This document shows, piece after piece, positions 62,172 through 64,000 of a stretch of 64,000 nucleotides of DNA. The position numbers and the translations under genes are program-made. The first letter of the stretch is position 1. Each line of letters begins with the position of its first letter. The DNA is from Leadbetterella sp040829825 (GTDB lineage Bacteria > Bacteroidota > Bacteroidia > Cytophagales > Spirosomataceae). The notes beneath the pieces were generated by a model. It searched no databases. It was given only the letters and a program-made list of their open reading frames with translations, and was not told the origin of the DNA. The stretch is taken from NCBI RefSeq assembly GCF_040829825.1, contig NZ_JBFOLH010000023.1. One strand, given 5' to 3'.

Positions 62172-63344
62172 TCACCGGCGTTCAATCGCTGTAAGGTAGC
62201 TGTTCCCCGGCGTAGCGTATTGCAGGCCCAGGTAGTCGGCTATGGTAGCGGCAATGTCGGCAAAGCTTTCTCTCACCCCGATACGGGCTCCTTCCCGGAT
62301 AGTTTTCCCCACATGCAGCACAGGAATGTATTCGCGGGTATGGTCTGTGCCCGGAGCAGTGGGATCGTTCCCGTGGTCTGCCGTAATGATGAGCAGGTCG
62401 TCTTCCTTCATATTCTCCAGGATTTCCGGTATATAGGCGTCAAATTCTTCCAGGGCTTTGGCATAGCCGGTTACGTCCCGCCGGTGGCCGTATTCCATGT
62501 CAAAATCAACCAGGTTGGTGAAAACCAGCGCTTCCGGTGCCGTTTTCAGCGCTTCAATGGTATCCAGGATGCCCTCCTTGTTGTTTTTGGTTTTTTTGTA
62601 ACGGGTGATCCCTTTTTCGGCAAAGATGTCAATGATCTTACCAATGGAATATACGCCCCTTCCGCCGGCCTTCACTACATCAAGAATGGTTTCAGGAGGC
62701 AGGGTTGCGTAGTCTTTCCGGTTTTTGGTGCGGTAATACTGCCCTGAGGTGCCCAGGAACGGCCGGGCAATGACCCTGCCTACTTCCAGGTTGCCGGAAA
62801 GCATTTCGCGGGCGATCCGGCATATTTCGTACTGCCTTTCCAGGGGGATCACCTCTTCGTGCATAGCCACCTGGAACACGCTGTCGGCAGAAGTATAAAC
62901 AATGGGGTAGCCGGTTCGTACGTGCTCGTCGCCCAGCTCATTGATGATGGCCGTACCGGATGCCGAAACATTCCCGATGGTTTTCAGACCAATGGCTTTT
63001 TCAAAAGCCGCCATAAATTCTTCCGGGAAACCGGTTTCCGTGAAGGTGGGGAAGGGCTTGTCGAGGATGACCCCTGAAATCTCCCAGTGTCCTGTGGTGG
63101 TATCTTTTCCGGCCGATCTTTCCGCCGCTTTTCCTATGGCTGCCCGGGGAGAGGTGGTTTGGGGCAGGGCATTTTCCGGAACAATATTTCCAAGACCCAG
63201 TGCCGTCAGGTTAGGCAGGTGCAGGCCGGGATAGCTTAAGGCAATATGGCCCAGGGTGTCTGCACCGGTGTCACCGTACAGGTGAGCATCGGGCAGCTCA
63301 CCAATCCCTACCGAGTCGAGTACAATCAAAATTACACGTTTCAT
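62172..63344 (-). CDS. deoB: phosphopentomutase
   Basis: 390 residues, normal length. It interconverts (deoxy)ribose-1- and 5-phosphate, linking DeoD to DeoC. It is an alkaline-phosphatase-superfamily metalloenzyme: N-terminal VLDSVGIGELPDAHLYGDTGADTLGHI, phospho-acceptor Thr in the KDTTTGHWEI region, VFTNLVDFDMEYGHRRD and the metal-binding ITADHGNDPTAPGTDHTREY. It is on the same strand as deoC, but the barrel gene lies between, so it probably has its own promoter. Confidence 0.95.
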   Translation of the reverse strand: MKRVILIVLDSVGIGELPDAHLYGDTGADTLGHIALSYPGLHLPNLTALGLGNIVPENALPQTTSPRAAIGKAAERSAGKDTTTGHWEISGVILDKPFPTFTETGFPEEFMAAFEKAIGLKTIGNVSASGTAIINELGDEHVRTGYPIVYTSADSVFQVAMHEEVIPLERQYEICRIAREMLSGNLEVGRVIARPFLGTSGQYYRTKNRKDYATLPPETILDVVKAGGRGVYSIGKIIDIFAEKGITRYKKTKNNKEGILDTIEALKTAPEALVFTNLVDFDMEYGHRRDVTGYAKALEEFDAYIPEILENMKEDDLLIITADHGNDPTAPGTDHTREYIPVLHVGKTIREGARIGVRESFADIAATIADYLGLQYATPGNSYLTAIERR

Positions 63345-63397
63345 TTCAGTCCTGTTTAAACCTGTAAATTAATATTTTTTTGGAATATACGGTTGCT

Positions 63398-63405
63398 TAC
63401 ATTTG
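63398..63405 (+). promoter_or_regulatory. -7 promoter element of the TMEM220 gene
   Basis: TACATTTG matches TAnnTTTG exactly, with TTTG at 63379-63382 as a possible -33 element; predicted leader only about 9 bases. Confidence 0.45.
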
Positions 63406-63420
63406 TAAAAAAAAGACGGT

Positions 63421-63753
63421 ATGAAATATTTACTCTATAGCCTTATCGTGATTTATGTATTGTCGGCGGCCGTACAATACAATGACCCTGACCCGCTGGT
63501 ATGGATGCTGGTTTACCTGATCCCGGCTGCGTTGTGCTACTACCGTTCGCAGGGCAGGGGCGACCGCGTATTGTATTTGAGCATCGGGCTGGTATACCTG
63601 GCCTGGGCTGTCAACCAGTTTCCGCCGCAATGGGAGGGGCTGATGTTTGAGAACCTGAGAATGAAGACCGTGAATGTGGAGCTGGGAAGGGAGTCGCTGG
63701 GCCTTGGAATGTGCGCGCTGGGGATGTGGCTTTGCGCGTGGAGATCGGTATAA
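63421..63753 (+). CDS. TMEM220-family membrane protein
   Basis: 110 residues with about four short hydrophobic segments. It has the family phrase VQYNDPDPLVWMLVYLIPA near the start, and ESLGLGMCALGMWLCAW near the end. TMEM220 proteins are found in bacteria and animals; their function is unknown. Divergent from deoB, it has its own promoter and ends near palindromic DNA. Confidence 0.88.
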   Translation: MKYLLYSLIVIYVLSAAVQYNDPDPLVWMLVYLIPAALCYYRSQGRGDRVLYLSIGLVYLAWAVNQFPPQWEGLMFENLRMKTVNVELGRESLGLGMCALGMWLCAWRSV

Positions 63754-63783
63754 ATCTGCGATATCCCTTTTCTATAAACTTTT

Positions 63784-63824
63784 GACCACTTCGTGGTCAG
63801 GTGGCCCCAGACGGGGTACCGGGG
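63784..63824. repeat. short palindromes with a TTC loop
   Basis: GACCAC-TTC-GTGGTC (63784-63798) is a perfect 6-bp stem, followed by a looser GGT..CCCC-AGAC-GGGG..ACC hairpin. The TTC loop and CCCC/GGGG arms match those of the palindrome at 60322-60341, so both may belong to one dispersed family. Confidence 0.55.
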
Positions 63825-63863
63825 CGAGCATGGAAAAATTTAACTTTGTCCTTCAAAAAAACA

Positions 63864-63883
63864 GCCGGATCAATTGATCCGGC
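63864..63883. terminator. terminator-like perfect palindrome
   Basis: GCCGGATCAA and its complement TTGATCCGGC are directly joined; on the - strand it is followed by GTTTTTTTG. This suits a - strand gene ending just to the right. Confidence 0.7.
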
Positions 63884-63916
63884 CGTATATAAAATTTTAA
63901 GACAAAGGTCTCCCGA

Positions 63917-64000
63917 TTACCTTGGGATATTCAGTAAATAGAATTGAAATCGGTTGTTGAATAATTTTTTGACAGCCGATTTTGTTTTTTTAAAGAAATG
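63917..64000 (-). CDS. possible 3' end of a gene entering from the right edge
   Basis: On the - strand one frame is open from the window edge to a TAA at 63917-63919, giving 27 residues ending FQFYLLNIPR, AT-rich in coding. It stops 34 bases before the palindrome whose - strand T-tract suggests a terminator. A second - strand frame is also partly open here, so the frame choice is uncertain. No family recognised. Confidence 0.3.
   Translation of the reverse strand, partial: HFFKKTKSAVKKLFNNRFQFYLLNIPR

Noticed and set aside
1..64000. tRNA, rRNA, riboswitch or replication origin
   Set aside because: No intergenic stretch showed a cloverleaf-like pattern, rRNA-like sequence, recognisable riboswitch core or DnaA-box cluster by eye; a covariance-model search would settle this.

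Overview
The window comes from a chromosome of the phylum Bacteroidota, probably an aerobic, carbohydrate-degrading member near Chitinophagales, Sphingobacteriales or Cytophagales. The evidence is a SusC/SusD pair, several families common in the phylum (DUF3108, DUF3822, DUF5695, DUF2249, PepSY-like BLAP proteins, PF14905 barrels), promoters matching the Bacteroidota -7 element TAnnTTTG with short leaders, and starts without clear Shine-Dalgarno sites. I saw no tRNA, rRNA, CRISPR array, complete insertion sequence, prophage or origin. The species cannot be named from sequence reading alone.

Layout. 1-3.7 kb: the 3' tail of an unknown gene, a PQQ-type sugar dehydrogenase lipoprotein, an SDR oxidoreductase and a GH29 fucosidase. 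3.9-9.4 kb: an eight-gene + strand operon built around DUF2249 proteins, a heme-copper-oxidase-like membrane protein, a SufT-like protein, an Rrf2 regulator with three cysteines, a methyltransferase and a hemerythrin, with a 26-bp palindrome over its promoter. This is the best candidate here for a poorly described system, probably nitric-oxide, oxygen or Fe-S stress. 9.4-11.6 kb: small genes and two gene remnants (MazF-like; methionine-aminopeptidase-like) in AT-rich DNA. 11.6-16.7 kb: acnB-acnA. 16.9-22.5 kb: topA, abutting a zinc-free sirtuin, then an outer-membrane barrel. 22.7-31.5 kb: mostly housekeeping genes (rplY, prs, Nudix, DEAD-box helicase, recA), then UDP-glucose dehydrogenase. 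31.5-35.5 kb: UDP-glucuronate decarboxylase, then a two-component system with two BLAP proteins. 35.7-40.5 kb: DUF5695 protein and an S9 peptidase. 40.6-45 kb: a rhodanese/thioredoxin/MBL sulfur cluster with a Crp/Fnr regulator and two matching GTAAC-N4-RTTAC sites. 45-57 kb: SusD, SusC, a 1135-residue GH43 protein, a fused sucrose-phosphate synthase/phosphatase and an AraC regulator. 57-63.3 kb: deoxynucleoside catabolism (deoC, double ALDH, deoD, and deoB nearby). The right edge has TMEM220 and a possible gene tail.

The most unusual non-coding feature is a set of four intergenic arrays with a strict 7-bp period (22.5, 31.5, 40.5 and 57.8 kb). Each has a left arm of tandem heptads and a right arm of reverse-complement heptads, so each could fold into a long hairpin. 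Each locus uses its own heptad sequence, and all four lie directly against stop codons. A second family, short GC-rich palindromes often with a TTC loop, occurs at 60.3 and 63.8 kb.
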